This document shows, piece after piece, positions 27,505 to 36,534 of a DNA stretch of 64,000 nt. The stretch's first letter is position 1. Every line of letters starts with the position of its first letter. The stretch covers positions 1 through 64,000 of the forward strand of contig NZ_JBBKBG010000001.1 in the NCBI RefSeq assembly GCF_037892545.1. Direction: 5' to 3'. Made by a program: the position numbers and the translations under genes. A model generated the notes under the pieces. The model did not search any database, was not told the origin of the DNA, and saw only the letters and a list, made by a program, of their open reading frames with translations. This stretch comes from Pseudogracilibacillus sp037892545 (GTDB taxonomy: Bacteria > Bacillota > Bacilli > Bacillales > Amphibacillaceae).

Positions 27505-28794
27505 ATGACAGTACAAGCAAATTGGGAGAAAAAAGAAGGCAATGAAGGGGTACTGACAATTACAGTACCAGCTGACAGATTTGAAACAGCTTTAGATCAA
27601 GCGTTTAAAAAAGTAGTAAAAGACGTAAATCTTCCTGGATTCAGAAAAGGAAAAGTACCTCGTAAGATTTTCGAACAACGTTTTGGAGTAGAATCTTTAT
27701 ACCAAGATGCAATTGATATTGTGTTACCAAGTGCATATAGTGAAGCAGTTGATCAGACAGAAATTTTCCCAGTTGATCAGCCTAGCATTGACATCGATGA
27801 GATTGAACGTGGAAAAGATTTAGTTTTCGTTTGTGAAGTTACGGTTAAACCTGAAGTAAAATTAGGAGATTATAAAGGTTTAGAAGTTGAAGTGGAAGAA
27901 GTAGAAGTAACAGATGAAGACGTTCAAAACGAATTAGAAGCTTTACAAGAAAGCCATGCAGAATTAGTTGTAAAAGAAGAAGGTACCGTTGAAGAAGGCG
28001 ATACAGCTGTAATTGACTTTGAAGGATTTTTAGGGGACGAGCCTTTTGAAGGTGGAAAAGGTGAAAATCATCCATTAGAAATTGGTTCTGGTCAATTTAT
28101 CCCAGGATTTGAAGAAGAATTAATTGGTAAAGGAGCAGGAGAAACAGAAGTAAACGTTACTTTCCCTGAAGATTACCATGCGGAAGAATTAGCTGGAAAA
28201 GAAGCAACATTTAAAGTGACGATCCACGAAATTAAAGAGAAAGAAGTACCAGCATTAGATGATGAGTTTGCTAAAGATGTTGATGAAGAAGTGGAATCTT
28301 TAGAAGCTTTAAAAGAAAAGCAAAGAGAAGAACTTTTAAAAGAAAGAGAACAAGCCGCGGAAAACAAAAAACGCGAACAGTTAATCGAAAAAGTAACAGA
28401 AAATGCTGAAATTGATATTCCAGAAGCAATGGTTCAAACAGAATTAGACCAGATGTTACGTGAATTCGAACAACGTTTACAAATGCAAGGAATGAACTTA
28501 GAAAATTACTTCCAGTTTTCAGGTCAAACAGAAGAACAATTAAAAGAACAAATGTCAAATGATGCACAATTACGTGTGAAAACAAACTTAGTATTAGAAG
28601 CTGTTTTAGAAGCTGAAAATATTGAAGTGGAAGAAGCAGATATTGAAGCGGAATTAGAAAACATGGCTAGCATGTATAACTTAGACAAAGATCAAATCAT
28701 CGGTATGTTAGGTGGAAACACTAACTTATTGAAAGAAGATTTAAAAATTAAAAAAGCAATTGACTTTATCGTTGACGAAAGTAAAGCTAAGTAA
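27505..28794 (+). CDS. tig: Trigger factor
   Basis: Ribosome-bound chaperone and peptidyl-prolyl isomerase. 429 residues: N-terminal ribosome-binding domain with the signature GFRKGKVPRKIFEQRFG, a central FKBP domain (DTAVIDFEGFLGDEPFEGG ... FIPGFEEEL), and a long acidic helical C-terminal arm. The start is ATG 27505, behind GGAGGG; the in-frame ATG at 27481 precedes that site. Stands between ysoA and clpX as in B. subtilis, with its own terminator. Confidence 0.97.
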   Translation: MTVQANWEKKEGNEGVLTITVPADRFETALDQAFKKVVKDVNLPGFRKGKVPRKIFEQRFGVESLYQDAIDIVLPSAYSEAVDQTEIFPVDQPSIDIDEIERGKDLVFVCEVTVKPEVKLGDYKGLEVEVEEVEVTDEDVQNELEALQESHAELVVKEEGTVEEGDTAVIDFEGFLGDEPFEGGKGENHPLEIGSGQFIPGFEEELIGKGAGETEVNVTFPEDYHAEELAGKEATFKVTIHEIKEKEVPALDDEFAKDVDEEVESLEALKEKQREELLKEREQAAENKKREQLIEKVTENAEIDIPEAMVQTELDQMLREFEQRLQMQGMNLENYFQFSGQTEEQLKEQMSNDAQLRVKTNLVLEAVLEAENIEVEEADIEAELENMASMYNLDKDQIIGMLGGNTNLLKEDLKIKKAIDFIVDESKAK

Positions 28795-28807
28795 TTTTTA
28801 AAATAGC

Positions 28808-28840
28808 AGAGATTGGGACTACATCGTTCCAATCTCTTTT
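28808..28840 (+). terminator. Terminator of tig
   Basis: AGAGATTGGGAC / GTTCCAATCTCT stem followed by TTTCC; one mismatch. Confidence 0.82.
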
Positions 28841-29009
28841 CCTTATCAACTAAAATTGGTTATATATTCAGTTATTCATGGTACAATAGAATAAACAGTA
28901 ATCATACAGACATGAAAAGGGTGAATTGTTTTATTTTCCGATTTGTATCTGTTATGATTGCTATAAGCTCGAAATTTGAGTGATTGAAACGTTTAGGGGT
29001 GAAGTATAA

Positions 29010-30287
29010 ATGTTTAAATTTAATGATGAAAAAGGACAATTGAAATGTTCTTTCTGTGGAAAGGACCAAGAATCAGTTCGTAAACTGGTAGCTGGACCAG
29101 GTGTATATATATGTGATGAATGTATCGATTTATGTACCGAAATTGTAGAAGAAGAAATTGGTTCAGATGAAGAAGTAGAATTGGAAGAAGTACCTACACC
29201 TCATGAGATTTTTGAAACTTTAAATAGTTATGTTATCGGTCAGAATAAGGCAAAGAAAAACTTATCTGTAGCTGTTTACAATCACTATAAACGTGTCAAT
29301 TCATCAAAAGGCAGTGACGATGTTGAATTAGCGAAAAGTAACATCGCAATGATTGGACCGACTGGTAGCGGTAAAACATTACTAGCACAAACATTAGCAC
29401 GCATTTTAAACGTGCCATTTGCAATTGCAGATGCAACATCTCTTACAGAAGCAGGGTATGTAGGGGAAGATGTAGAAAATATTTTATTAAAATTAATCCA
29501 GTCTGCAGATTATGATGTAGAAAAAGCAGAAAAAGGGATCATTTATATTGATGAAATTGATAAAGTTGCAAGAAAATCTGAAAACCCATCGATTACACGG
29601 GATGTATCAGGGGAAGGGGTACAACAAGCTTTACTCAAAATTTTAGAAGGTACAGTTGCAAGCGTTCCACCACAAGGCGGTAGAAAACATCCACATCAAG
29701 AATTCATTCAAATCGACACGACGAATATTTTATTTATTGTCGGTGGTGCATTTGATGGAATTGACCAAATTATTAAACGCCGTTTAGGTAAAAAGGTTAT
29801 CGGATTTGGCGAACAAAACGAAAACGAAGAGTTGGAAGCGGCGGAATTACTTGGACATTTATTACCGGAAGACTTGTTATCATATGGGTTAATTCCAGAA
29901 TTTATTGGAAGATTACCCGTCATTGCAAACTTAGAACCACTGGATGAAAAGGCATTAGTTGAAATTTTAACAACACCAAAAAATGCACTAGTAAAACAAT
30001 ATGAAAAATTATTCCAGATGGATGATGTTGAATTAGAGTTTGAAGAAGAGGCACTCGTTGAAATTGCGAAAAAAGCAATGGAACGAAAAACAGGTGCTCG
30101 AGGATTACGTTCGATTATTGAAGGAATTATGCTTGATATTATGTTTGAAATTCCTTCTCGTGATGATATTGAGAAATGTGTCATTACGAAAGAAACGGTA
30201 ACAGAAGAGCATTCAAGGCCAAAATTAATCTATACAGACGGTACTGTAGAAGATAGCAACAAAGGCTTGCCTAAAGAAAGTGCATAA
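29010..30287 (+). CDS. clpX: ATP-dependent Clp protease ATPase subunit ClpX
   Basis: AAA+ unfoldase that feeds substrates to ClpP. 425 residues: N-terminal zinc-binding domain (CSFCGKDQ ... CDECIDLC), Walker A GPTGSGKT, Walker B IIYIDEIDK, sensor region and IGF-type loop (KKVIGFGEQ) for ClpP docking. TTAGGGGTGAAG precedes the ATG. In B. subtilis lonB then lonA follow; here lonA follows directly. Confidence 0.98.
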   Translation: MFKFNDEKGQLKCSFCGKDQESVRKLVAGPGVYICDECIDLCTEIVEEEIGSDEEVELEEVPTPHEIFETLNSYVIGQNKAKKNLSVAVYNHYKRVNSSKGSDDVELAKSNIAMIGPTGSGKTLLAQTLARILNVPFAIADATSLTEAGYVGEDVENILLKLIQSADYDVEKAEKGIIYIDEIDKVARKSENPSITRDVSGEGVQQALLKILEGTVASVPPQGGRKHPHQEFIQIDTTNILFIVGGAFDGIDQIIKRRLGKKVIGFGEQNENEELEAAELLGHLLPEDLLSYGLIPEFIGRLPVIANLEPLDEKALVEILTTPKNALVKQYEKLFQMDDVELEFEEEALVEIAKKAMERKTGARGLRSIIEGIMLDIMFEIPSRDDIEKCVITKETVTEEHSRPKLIYTDGTVEDSNKGLPKESA

Positions 30288-30298
30288 AATTAACTGAT

Positions 30299-30341
30299 AA
30301 CGTCAATCGAATTGGCGAACGCTTCATTGACGTTATTTTAT
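30299..30341 (+). terminator. Terminator of clpX
   Basis: AACGTCAAT / ATTGACGTT stem followed by ATTTTAT. A second, looser hairpin (30346-30430, AGACTGAC / GTTAGTCT plus TTTTTT) follows it. Confidence 0.75.
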
Positions 30342-30470
30342 AAAGAAGACTGACTCACGTATTCATCTACTCCAACCGTGAAAACGCATGATGGAGCAAT
30401 TTGATCGTTTAAGTTAGTCTTTTTTATTATTGAAATACGTGTTTACATCGAAAGAAGTATGGAGGTACAT

Positions 30471-32798
30471 ATGGAAAACAATAAGATCGAAAAATTACCC
30501 CTCCTGGCATTGCGCGGTATTCTCGTTTATCCATCAATGGTTATCCATTTAGATGTAGGACGTGAAAAATCGATTGCATCATTGGAAAATGCCATGATGC
30601 ATGAAGAACAATTGATTTTTTTATCGTCGCAAAAAGAAATTGCTATGGAAGAGCCAGAAAAAGAAGATATTTATAAAGTAGGAACAGTTGCAAAAATTAC
30701 ACAAATGATCAAATTACCAAATGGTACATTGAGAGTTCTCGTGGAAGGACTGTATCGTGCAGAAATTATTGAATATATAGAAGAAAAAAAGCAATTTGAA
30801 GTAAAAATTGCGAAATTAAATGATACGAATGGCGATGAGCACGAAGAAGAAGCATTAATGCGGCAACTTTTAGACCAGTTTAGCCAATATATAAAAGTAT
30901 CCAAAAAAATTACGAAAGAAACGTTAGCAACTTTAGTTGATATAGATGAACCGAATCGTCTGTCATACATGATCGCCTCACATTTACCGATTAAAATGAA
31001 AGACAAGCAACGTTTATTAGAAATAGATGATGTAATCGAACGTATGAAATTATTGTTAACAATTTTGGCAAATGAAAAGAAAGTATTAAATTTAGAAAGA
31101 AAAATTGGAAAACGTGTTCAAACATCGATGGAACAAACGCAAAAAGAGTATTATTTACGTGAACAATTAAAAGCAATCCAAAAAGAGCTTGGTGAGACAG
31201 AAGGTAAATTGAGCGAAATTGACCAATTACGTGCAGATATTTTAGAAGTGAAAATGCCGGAAAATGTGGAAAAAGTAGCTTTAAAAGAATTACAACGTTT
31301 TGAGCGTGTGCCTCAAAGTTCTGGCGAAAGCTCTGTGATTCGTAATTACCTTGATTGGTTAATCGCGCTTCCTTGGCAGGAAAAAACGGAAGATACGATC
31401 CATATCGATCGAGCTCAGGCAACTTTAAATAAAGACCATTACGGATTAGATAAAGTAAAAGAACGTATTTTAGAATATTTAGCTGTACAAAAATTAACGA
31501 ATTCTATTAAAGGACCCATTTTATGTTTAGTGGGCCCACCTGGAGTTGGGAAAACATCTTTAGCAAAATCGATTGCGGAATCGGTTAATCGTAAATTTGT
31601 CCGCATTTCACTTGGTGGTGTACGTGACGAAGCAGAAATTAGAGGACATCGTCGTACCTATATTGGTGCAATGCCGGGTCGTATTATTCAAGGAATGAAA
31701 CGTGCGGGCACTGTAAATCCGGTCTTTTTATTGGATGAAATTGATAAAATGGCTAATGATTTTCGTGGGGATCCATCATCCGCATTACTAGAGGTGTTGG
31801 ACCCAGAACAAAATCATAACTTTAGTGATCATTTTATTGAAGAAACGTATGATTTGTCGAATGTTTTATTCATTGCTACAGCAAACTACGTTAACAATAT
31901 TCCTGGACCACTGCTAGACCGAATGGAATTAATTAATATATCTGGATATACAGAGCAAGAAAAATTGCATATTGCAAAAGATCATTTAATTCCGAAACAA
32001 TTAAAAGAAAACGGACTAACAAAGAATGATTTGCAAATTCGGGACAATGCTCTATTAAAGTTGATTCGAGAATATACGAGAGAAGCTGGAGTACGTAATT
32101 TAGAACGTACTATTGCAACCCTTTGTCGTAAGGCTGCAAAAATTATTATTGCTGGGGAACAAAAAAGAGTCATTGCAACAGAAAAACGATTAGTTGAATT
32201 ACTCGGTAAACCAATTTATCGTTATGGATTAATGGAACAAGAGGACCAAATAGGAACAGCGACAGGATTAGCATATACATCCGTCGGCGGAGATACATTA
32301 GCCATTGAAGTTGCTCATTATCCAGGTAAAGGGGAATTAATTTTAACTGGAAAATTAGGCGATGTTATGAAAGAGTCAGCGCAAGCAGCTTTCAGTTATA
32401 TTCGCTCTCGTGCAAATGCGTTACAAATTGAACCTGATTTTCATAAAAAATATGATATCCATGTGCATGTACCGGAAGGAGCAACTCCAAAAGACGGTCC
32501 ATCTGCGGGGATTACAATGGCTACTGCATTAATTTCAGCATTGACAAATCGTGCTGTTAAACGTGAAGTAGGGATGACAGGGGAAATTACATTACGTGGA
32601 AATGTTTTACCAATCGGCGGATTAAAAGAAAAATCATTAAGTGCACATCGTGCTGGCTTACGAACCATTATCATTCCAAAAGATAATGAACGTGATTTGG
32701 AAGATATTCCAGAAAGTATTCGTAATGACTTAACGTTTATACCGGTGAAACATTTAGATGAAGTGCTCGATCATGCACTTGTGGAGGCGAAACAATGA
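30471..32798 (+). CDS. lonA: ATP-dependent protease LonA
   Basis: 775 residues: N-terminal substrate domain, AAA+ module (Walker A GPPGVGKTS, VFLLDEIDKM) and C-terminal Ser-Lys protease domain (catalytic Ser in PKDGPSAGITMA, Lys in GLKEKSLSAHRAG). It degrades misfolded and regulatory proteins in the cytoplasm. The start is ATG 30471, 5 bases after GGAGG; an upstream in-frame ATG (30459) overlaps that site. ysxC overlaps its stop by 4 bases (ATGA). The forespore paralogue lonB is missing from its usual place upstream. Confidence 0.97.
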   Translation: MENNKIEKLPLLALRGILVYPSMVIHLDVGREKSIASLENAMMHEEQLIFLSSQKEIAMEEPEKEDIYKVGTVAKITQMIKLPNGTLRVLVEGLYRAEIIEYIEEKKQFEVKIAKLNDTNGDEHEEEALMRQLLDQFSQYIKVSKKITKETLATLVDIDEPNRLSYMIASHLPIKMKDKQRLLEIDDVIERMKLLLTILANEKKVLNLERKIGKRVQTSMEQTQKEYYLREQLKAIQKELGETEGKLSEIDQLRADILEVKMPENVEKVALKELQRFERVPQSSGESSVIRNYLDWLIALPWQEKTEDTIHIDRAQATLNKDHYGLDKVKERILEYLAVQKLTNSIKGPILCLVGPPGVGKTSLAKSIAESVNRKFVRISLGGVRDEAEIRGHRRTYIGAMPGRIIQGMKRAGTVNPVFLLDEIDKMANDFRGDPSSALLEVLDPEQNHNFSDHFIEETYDLSNVLFIATANYVNNIPGPLLDRMELINISGYTEQEKLHIAKDHLIPKQLKENGLTKNDLQIRDNALLKLIREYTREAGVRNLERTIATLCRKAAKIIIAGEQKRVIATEKRLVELLGKPIYRYGLMEQEDQIGTATGLAYTSVGGDTLAIEVAHYPGKGELILTGKLGDVMKESAQAAFSYIRSRANALQIEPDFHKKYDIHVHVPEGATPKDGPSAGITMATALISALTNRAVKREVGMTGEITLRGNVLPIGGLKEKSLSAHRAGLRTIIIPKDNERDLEDIPESIRNDLTFIPVKHLDEVLDHALVEAKQ

Positions 32799-33385
32799 AG
32801 GTAAATAGTGCTGATATTGTCATTAGCGCAGTTTCGAGTAAACAGTATCCAAATCATTCTATACCAGAAATAGCATTAGCAGGAAGGTCAAATGTTGGTA
32901 AATCATCCTTTATTAATAAAATGATTCAACGAAAAAATCTCGTTCGTACATCGTCAAAACCTGGAAAAACTCGTACATTAAATTTTTATATTATTAATGA
33001 TGCATTTCATTTTGTTGATGTTCCCGGATATGGCTATGCGAAAGTATCTAAAACAGAACAAGCAAAATGGGGACAAATGATGGAAGAATATTTCCAAACA
33101 CGAGAACAGCTGAAATTAGTCGTATTGATCGTCGATATTCGCCATAAACCGACAGAAGAAGATGTTCAAATGTATAATTTTGCTTCGTATTTAGAACATC
33201 CTGTTCTAATTGTAGCGACGAAACTAGATAAAATTGCGAAGAATAAACGAGATCAACATATACGACAAGTGCGTAATGCATTTATCACAGAGTATAATGA
33301 CCAACCATACGTCATGCCATTTTCAGCTGAAACGGGTGAAAATAAAGAAGAAATTTGGGCTGTGATGGAAAAGTATTTGAAATAA
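32795..33385 (+). CDS. ysxC: Ribosome biogenesis GTP-binding protein YsxC/EngB
   Basis: GTPase needed for late assembly of the 50S subunit. 196 residues with G1 GRSNVGKSS, G2/G3 region SSKPGKTRTLNFY and DVPGYGYA, G4 ATKLDK and G5 SAETGE. Translationally coupled to lonA, as in B. subtilis. Followed by a strong bidirectional terminator that ends this operon. Confidence 0.97.
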   Translation: MKVNSADIVISAVSSKQYPNHSIPEIALAGRSNVGKSSFINKMIQRKNLVRTSSKPGKTRTLNFYIINDAFHFVDVPGYGYAKVSKTEQAKWGQMMEEYFQTREQLKLVVLIVDIRHKPTEEDVQMYNFASYLEHPVLIVATKLDKIAKNKRDQHIRQVRNAFITEYNDQPYVMPFSAETGENKEEIWAVMEKYLK

Positions 33386-33387
33386 AT

Positions 33388-33432
33388 AAAAAAGCTTGTG
33401 GCTATATTTATATGAAGCTACAAGCTTTTTTC
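33388..33432. terminator. Bidirectional terminator after ysxC
   Basis: AAAAAAGCTTGT / ACAAGCTTTTTT with an inner GGCT / AGCC-like extension; A-run and T-run on both sides serve convergent genes. Confidence 0.88.
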
Positions 33433-33441
33433 TATCTTTAG

Positions 33442-34065
33442 CTACACAGTAGGTAGCAAACGCGCTAACGGTCCTTCTTCATTGATTATCTCTTCTAATT
33501 CAAATATGGAGATGGGAAAAACGGGTATCCCAACATAATGTGGGGTGAAAACAAGCGCTTGAAAAAAGAGAATGAGGCATTTGTCGGTTAAGTAAAAAGA
33601 TTGTGTAGGAGAAATTTCTGTGAAAGTTTCATTGGTTGGAATATTTCTATCTGTTATTTGTTTCTGGATGATGGTGGATAAAATTTCTATGTAATTACTG
33701 TCAGGTTGAAATAAATCACTTAAAGTATATGTTTTGCCAGTTTCGGTATCGAAAGTTAAAGCTTCCATCATGGTTAGTCCGTTTGCAGCTTGAGGGGCGA
33801 TGCTATAATTGGATAAAGTAATGCTTAATAAATGTCGTTCATTTAATTTTACTTCATATGTTCCAAGTGCTTCAGCAAATTCGCTTGTTTGTTGTTCGAT
33901 AAATTGTCGCTCATATAAATGTTCCACCATCTGATAAATAGTCTCATTTATTTTTCTTTTTACTGGATCCGGTAAGTGAGTTACTCTTGGATAGTATAAC
34001 CTTGTGTTTGGTTCGGCTTCTACTACCATCGTTTGAATGAAAATAGGAAAACTGATTGATTCCAT
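33442..34065 (-). CDS. DUF3298/DUF4163-like protein without a signal peptide
   Basis: 207 residues. The opening IQTMVVEAEPNTRLYYPRVT and the motif YEVKLNERHLLSITLSNY, then DTETGKTYTLSDLF and the closing PHYVGIPVFPI match the DUF4163 plus DUF3298 pair known from the extracellular part of RsiV and PdaC. Unlike those, this protein has no membrane segment or signal sequence that I can see, so it appears to be cytoplasmic. Role unknown. GGAGTG lies before the ATG. It occupies the place where B. subtilis has the hem operon. Confidence 0.75.
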   Translation of the reverse strand: MESISFPIFIQTMVVEAEPNTRLYYPRVTHLPDPVKRKINETIYQMVEHLYERQFIEQQTSEFAEALGTYEVKLNERHLLSITLSNYSIAPQAANGLTMMEALTFDTETGKTYTLSDLFQPDSNYIEILSTIIQKQITDRNIPTNETFTEISPTQSFYLTDKCLILFFQALVFTPHYVGIPVFPISIFELEEIINEEGPLARLLPTV

Positions 34066-34195
34066 ACGTCACACTCCTTTTTTAATAACATATGCTCAAA
34101 TAGAAGAAAGAGAACTTCTCAATAGTTCCAATCTATTATTTGTGATTATTCGGTATGTTTTTTATTGGCATATAATTTTACACGTATCATACATT

Positions 34196-34230
34196 ATTAA
34201 AGACCGTTTCATGTGTATGACATGAGACGG
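34196..34230 (-). terminator. Hairpin, probable 3' end of the toxin mRNA
   Basis: CCGTTTCATGT (34204-34214) pairs with ACATGAGACGG (34220-34230) over 11 positions. Read on the minus strand it is followed by TCTTTAAT, a modest T-run. It would end the toxin mRNA after about 80 bases of 3' untranslated sequence. Confidence 0.5.
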
Positions 34231-34327
34231 CCATAATAGACCGGACCCGACAAAGAGGGGAAGGCAACATCAGAAATAATCCTTCAGCGCCTAACCAATG
34301 CATGTGGGGGATTATTTCTTTTTATTT
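34200..34327 (+). ncRNA. Putative antisense RNA (RatA-like) to the holin-like toxin
   Basis: A plus-strand terminator, AGAAATAATCC (34272-34282) / GGATTATTTCT (34309-34319) with TTTTATTTT after it, ends a transcript that would run antisense to the 3' end of the toxin mRNA, covering its last codons and 3' untranslated region. Promoter candidates upstream are TATAAT at 34171-34176 or TTGGCA at 34165-34170; neither is ideal, so the 5' end is approximate. The geometry matches B. subtilis txpA-ratA. Confidence 0.5.
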
Positions 34328-34398
34328 TGATTGGCAACGATAAAAGCGACCAATGCACCAAAAGAAATCATTAATGATAGCGCACTATCAATTGTCAT
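34312..34398 (-). CDS. Holin-like type I toxin, 28 residues
   Basis: Short ORF: ATG at 34398, stop at 34314-34312, encoding one membrane helix, SLMISFGALVAFIVANQ, with a Lys-rich end (NKKK). AAGGAGG lies 8 bases before the ATG and is flanked by GGTA / TACC, which could pair around it. The pattern (ALxLMIxF, single helix, Lys tail, 28-30 residues) is that of the Bacillus holin-like toxins related to TxpA, whose mRNAs are neutralised by an antisense RNA. A convergent RNA is predicted from the plus-strand terminator at 34272-34325. Toxicity is inferred from the family. Confidence 0.78.
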   Translation of the reverse strand: MTIDSALSLMISFGALVAFIVANQNKKK

Positions 34399-34427
34399 TG
34401 GTACACACCTCCTTACCATATGGCTCA

Positions 34428-34708
34428 TGTAAGCTTAGGTAAATGAATGGTGTTACCAAACCCCTCATGCGAAGCTAGTCTATGCATAACGAACCTCTCT
34501 CTATGACTGATATAAGATGCATCTTTTTATATTTTATGTGAAAAATAATGGAAATATGAATAAGATCAACGGTTAAAACGTGTTCACCCAAAATAAGGTA
34601 CATGGTAAAAAATGAAGGATAGACCGAAGAGTGATCATATGTGGGTATACTTCATGTAGCATAGAATAAATTTGGGGAGAAAATCATTCCAATAACGAAT
34701 AAATAAGA
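34428..34708. other. Non-coding stretch upstream of the toxin gene
   Basis: About 280 bases with no supported ORF. It holds the toxin promoter (not identified with confidence) and short A/T-rich sequence up to the terminator of the next leftward gene. Confidence 0.4.
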
Positions 34709-34744
34709 ACGAACAATAGAGGATTACGATCCTTCTATTGTTCG
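34709..34744 (-). terminator. Terminator of the LiaF-TM-like gene
   Basis: GAACAATAGAGGAT / ATCCTTCTATTGTTC stem; the minus strand continues GTTCTTATTTATT. Confidence 0.75.
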
Positions 34745-34753
34745 ATTTCACCT

Positions 34754-35239
34754 TCATTTTTTAAATTTTAATAAATACAAACCGATGGCAATTAACGCAA
34801 CTGGCCAAAAGGTTTCTAAAAATTCTACAACCCCATAAATCCATGTAAACCAAGAAGGTAAACTAACAGAAAAAATCATGAAAAAAGCAATGGTTAATAA
34901 AATAACGCCTGGAATAAATCCTTTTTTCGTTCGCCAAAATCGAATCATATATGCAAGCCCAAAAATGAGCGCGAAAATAGACCAATGATCAAACCAAAAA
35001 TCATAATTTTCAATGCCATGAAAATGAATGCCTAATCCAGTAAGAATGAATCCAATAAATATATCATCCTCATTTTTTATCGTATATCCATGAATTAAAT
35101 ATGCAATGCCAACAATGAGTAAAAATGTTGGCCATGAATAGAAATTAGCAAATAATTGTAAATCGAGTTGACGAATTAAAAAATACGTTCCAAACCCAAT
35201 TAATAAATAGGCAACAAATGCGTGTTGCTTGTTCATCAT
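34754..35239 (-). CDS. Membrane protein with LiaF-type transmembrane domain
   Basis: 161 residues with four to six membrane segments, in short tandem helix pairs (FVAYLLIGFGTYFLI; WPTFLLIVGIAYLIHG; IFIGFILTGLGIHF; WSIFALIFGLAYMI; FWPVALIAIGLYLL). The repeated W-P-x-x-L-I-x-x-G pattern is that of LiaF-like transmembrane regions (DUF5668). No C-terminal LiaF domain and no liaRS neighbours, so a role in envelope stress is only a possibility. The start is ATG 35239, behind AAAGGAATGTTACA; the longer reading from 35275 lacks a site. Confidence 0.7.
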   Translation of the reverse strand: MMNKQHAFVAYLLIGFGTYFLIRQLDLQLFANFYSWPTFLLIVGIAYLIHGYTIKNEDDIFIGFILTGLGIHFHGIENYDFWFDHWSIFALIFGLAYMIRFWRTKKGFIPGVILLTIAFFMIFSVSLPSWFTWIYGVVEFLETFWPVALIAIGLYLLKFKK

Positions 35240-35334
35240 TGTAACATTCCTTTCCTTCCAAAACGGATCATTCATAAACTATATTTTACCACATACAATA
35301 TAGAAAAGTCTTTTTAACAGGGGGAATGATTGTG

Positions 35335-36246
35335 ATGGAGGAACACGAAGTAATGTATATCCCGATAGAAGAATATATTCATGTTTCCAACGATATGAAA
35401 ATTGATGAAATGATGCAAATATCTTTGGAGCCAAATATTATCATGCAAATGAAACATGATTTCATTTTATTAAAAGGAGATTTAATTTTACAAGGAAACT
35501 ATCGTTTGTTAGAAAATGAGGAACCATTTGACAGAAAAGAACCGCAAATGGAACAAGTACAGTTATTAGGTGAAAATAAAGCGATGTTTTTGCATGCATT
35601 CCCGATTGAAATTGCCATTGAAAAATCAAAAATTAAAAATTTAGATGATGTTTCTATGCAAATGGAAATGTTTGATTATACAATAAAAAATCCTGTTACC
35701 ATTCATCTAACCGCCAATGTTAGGATTAATGGAATTGATCAAACCACTTCCGAAAAGGAACGAAAAGAAGATAAAAAAGAAACTGATATTATTTCGACAC
35801 AACTTCATGATGAAGAAAAGGAACTAGATAAGGTAAAGCAAAGCAAAAATGAAGGCCAACAAGTAGAAGAAACAGTACAGTTACATGAAGCGGATGACAT
35901 ACGTATGGTAGAAGAGGAAGAAACACCTGTCACTATCGGTTTTTCATCGAATGAACAAGAATTAGATCATACAGAAGAGGAAGAAGCAATTGCAGAAGAA
36001 GCGGTTGAAGAAGAAACAACCAAAAGTCCTGTCTCGTTATTTCATATGTTATTTTCTAACGAAGATGAGACAGAACAGTATGAACATGTAAAAATGTATA
36101 TTACGCAAGAAAATGATTATTTAGATAAAATTGCGGAAAGATATAATCTATCGGTTTATCAATTAATGAAAGATAATGATTTAACTGAAGATATCATTGA
36201 AGCAGGTCAAATTTTAAAAATAAAAACGAAGAAAAAGTCCTCTTAA
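35335..36246 (+). CDS. spoVID: Stage VI sporulation protein D (SpoVID)
   Basis: Spore coat morphogenetic protein that drives encasement and recruits SafA. 303 residues, about half the B. subtilis length. The N-terminal domain (about 10-140) aligns with SpoVID: ISLEPNIIMQ, LKGDLILQGNY, HAFPIEIAIEKSKI, MFDYTIKNPVTIHL. A Glu/Lys-rich linker follows (about 145-240). The C-terminus is a LysM domain (MYITQENDYLDKIAERYNLS ... DIIEAGQILKIK, split). Position directly before valS is as in B. subtilis, though ysxE is missing. Start among ATG 35326, GTG 35332 and ATG 35335 is uncertain; GGGGG favours the latter two. Confidence 0.88.
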   Translation: MEEHEVMYIPIEEYIHVSNDMKIDEMMQISLEPNIIMQMKHDFILLKGDLILQGNYRLLENEEPFDRKEPQMEQVQLLGENKAMFLHAFPIEIAIEKSKIKNLDDVSMQMEMFDYTIKNPVTIHLTANVRINGIDQTTSEKERKEDKKETDIISTQLHDEEKELDKVKQSKNEGQQVEETVQLHEADDIRMVEEEETPVTIGFSSNEQELDHTEEEEAIAEEAVEEETTKSPVSLFHMLFSNEDETEQYEHVKMYITQENDYLDKIAERYNLSVYQLMKDNDLTEDIIEAGQILKIKTKKKSS

Positions 36247-36431
36247 AGCCATTGTACATAAAAAAGAATGAACAAAATAATAAGTAATGTTAAAATAATT
36301 AAATCGAGTGTTGTCGTCATAAACAGTGTACGAATTAACTGAAAAACGAGAATGGGCACGATTGCTTTTTCCAATATATTCACTATTTTACATAACCATG
36401 TTGGCAATTTATAACGATAAAATTTCCCCAT
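36243..36431 (-). CDS. Small membrane protein, 62 residues
   Basis: Begins MGKFYRYKLPTWLCKIVN, followed by two hydrophobic helices (KAIVPILVFQLIRTLFM and DLIILTLLIILFILFYV). The ATG at 36431 has AGAGGTGAAC at good spacing, which is why the longer reading was dropped. It ends overlapping the last codon of spoVID tail to tail, with no terminator between. I do not recognise the family. Confidence 0.6.
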   Translation of the reverse strand: MGKFYRYKLPTWLCKIVNILEKAIVPILVFQLIRTLFMTTTLDLIILTLLIILFILFYVQWL

Positions 36432-36496
36432 ATTGTTCACCTCTTGCCATACTATATGTATCATACACAAAAGATGGGACACAATTATTGTAAAAG

Positions 36497-36525
36497 TTGC
36501 AAAAATCATTGTAAAAGTTTAAAAT
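36497..36525 (+). promoter_or_regulatory. Sigma-A promoter of valS
   Basis: TTGCAA (36497-36502), a 17-base spacer and TAAAAT (36520-36525), just ahead of the T-box leader. Confidence 0.6.
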
Positions 36526-36534
36526 AATAATAAC

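Noticed and set aside
29708..30184. 158-codon minus-strand open frame, Ser-rich
   Set aside because: Antisense shadow of clpX; Ser/Asn-rich composition is typical of such shadows.
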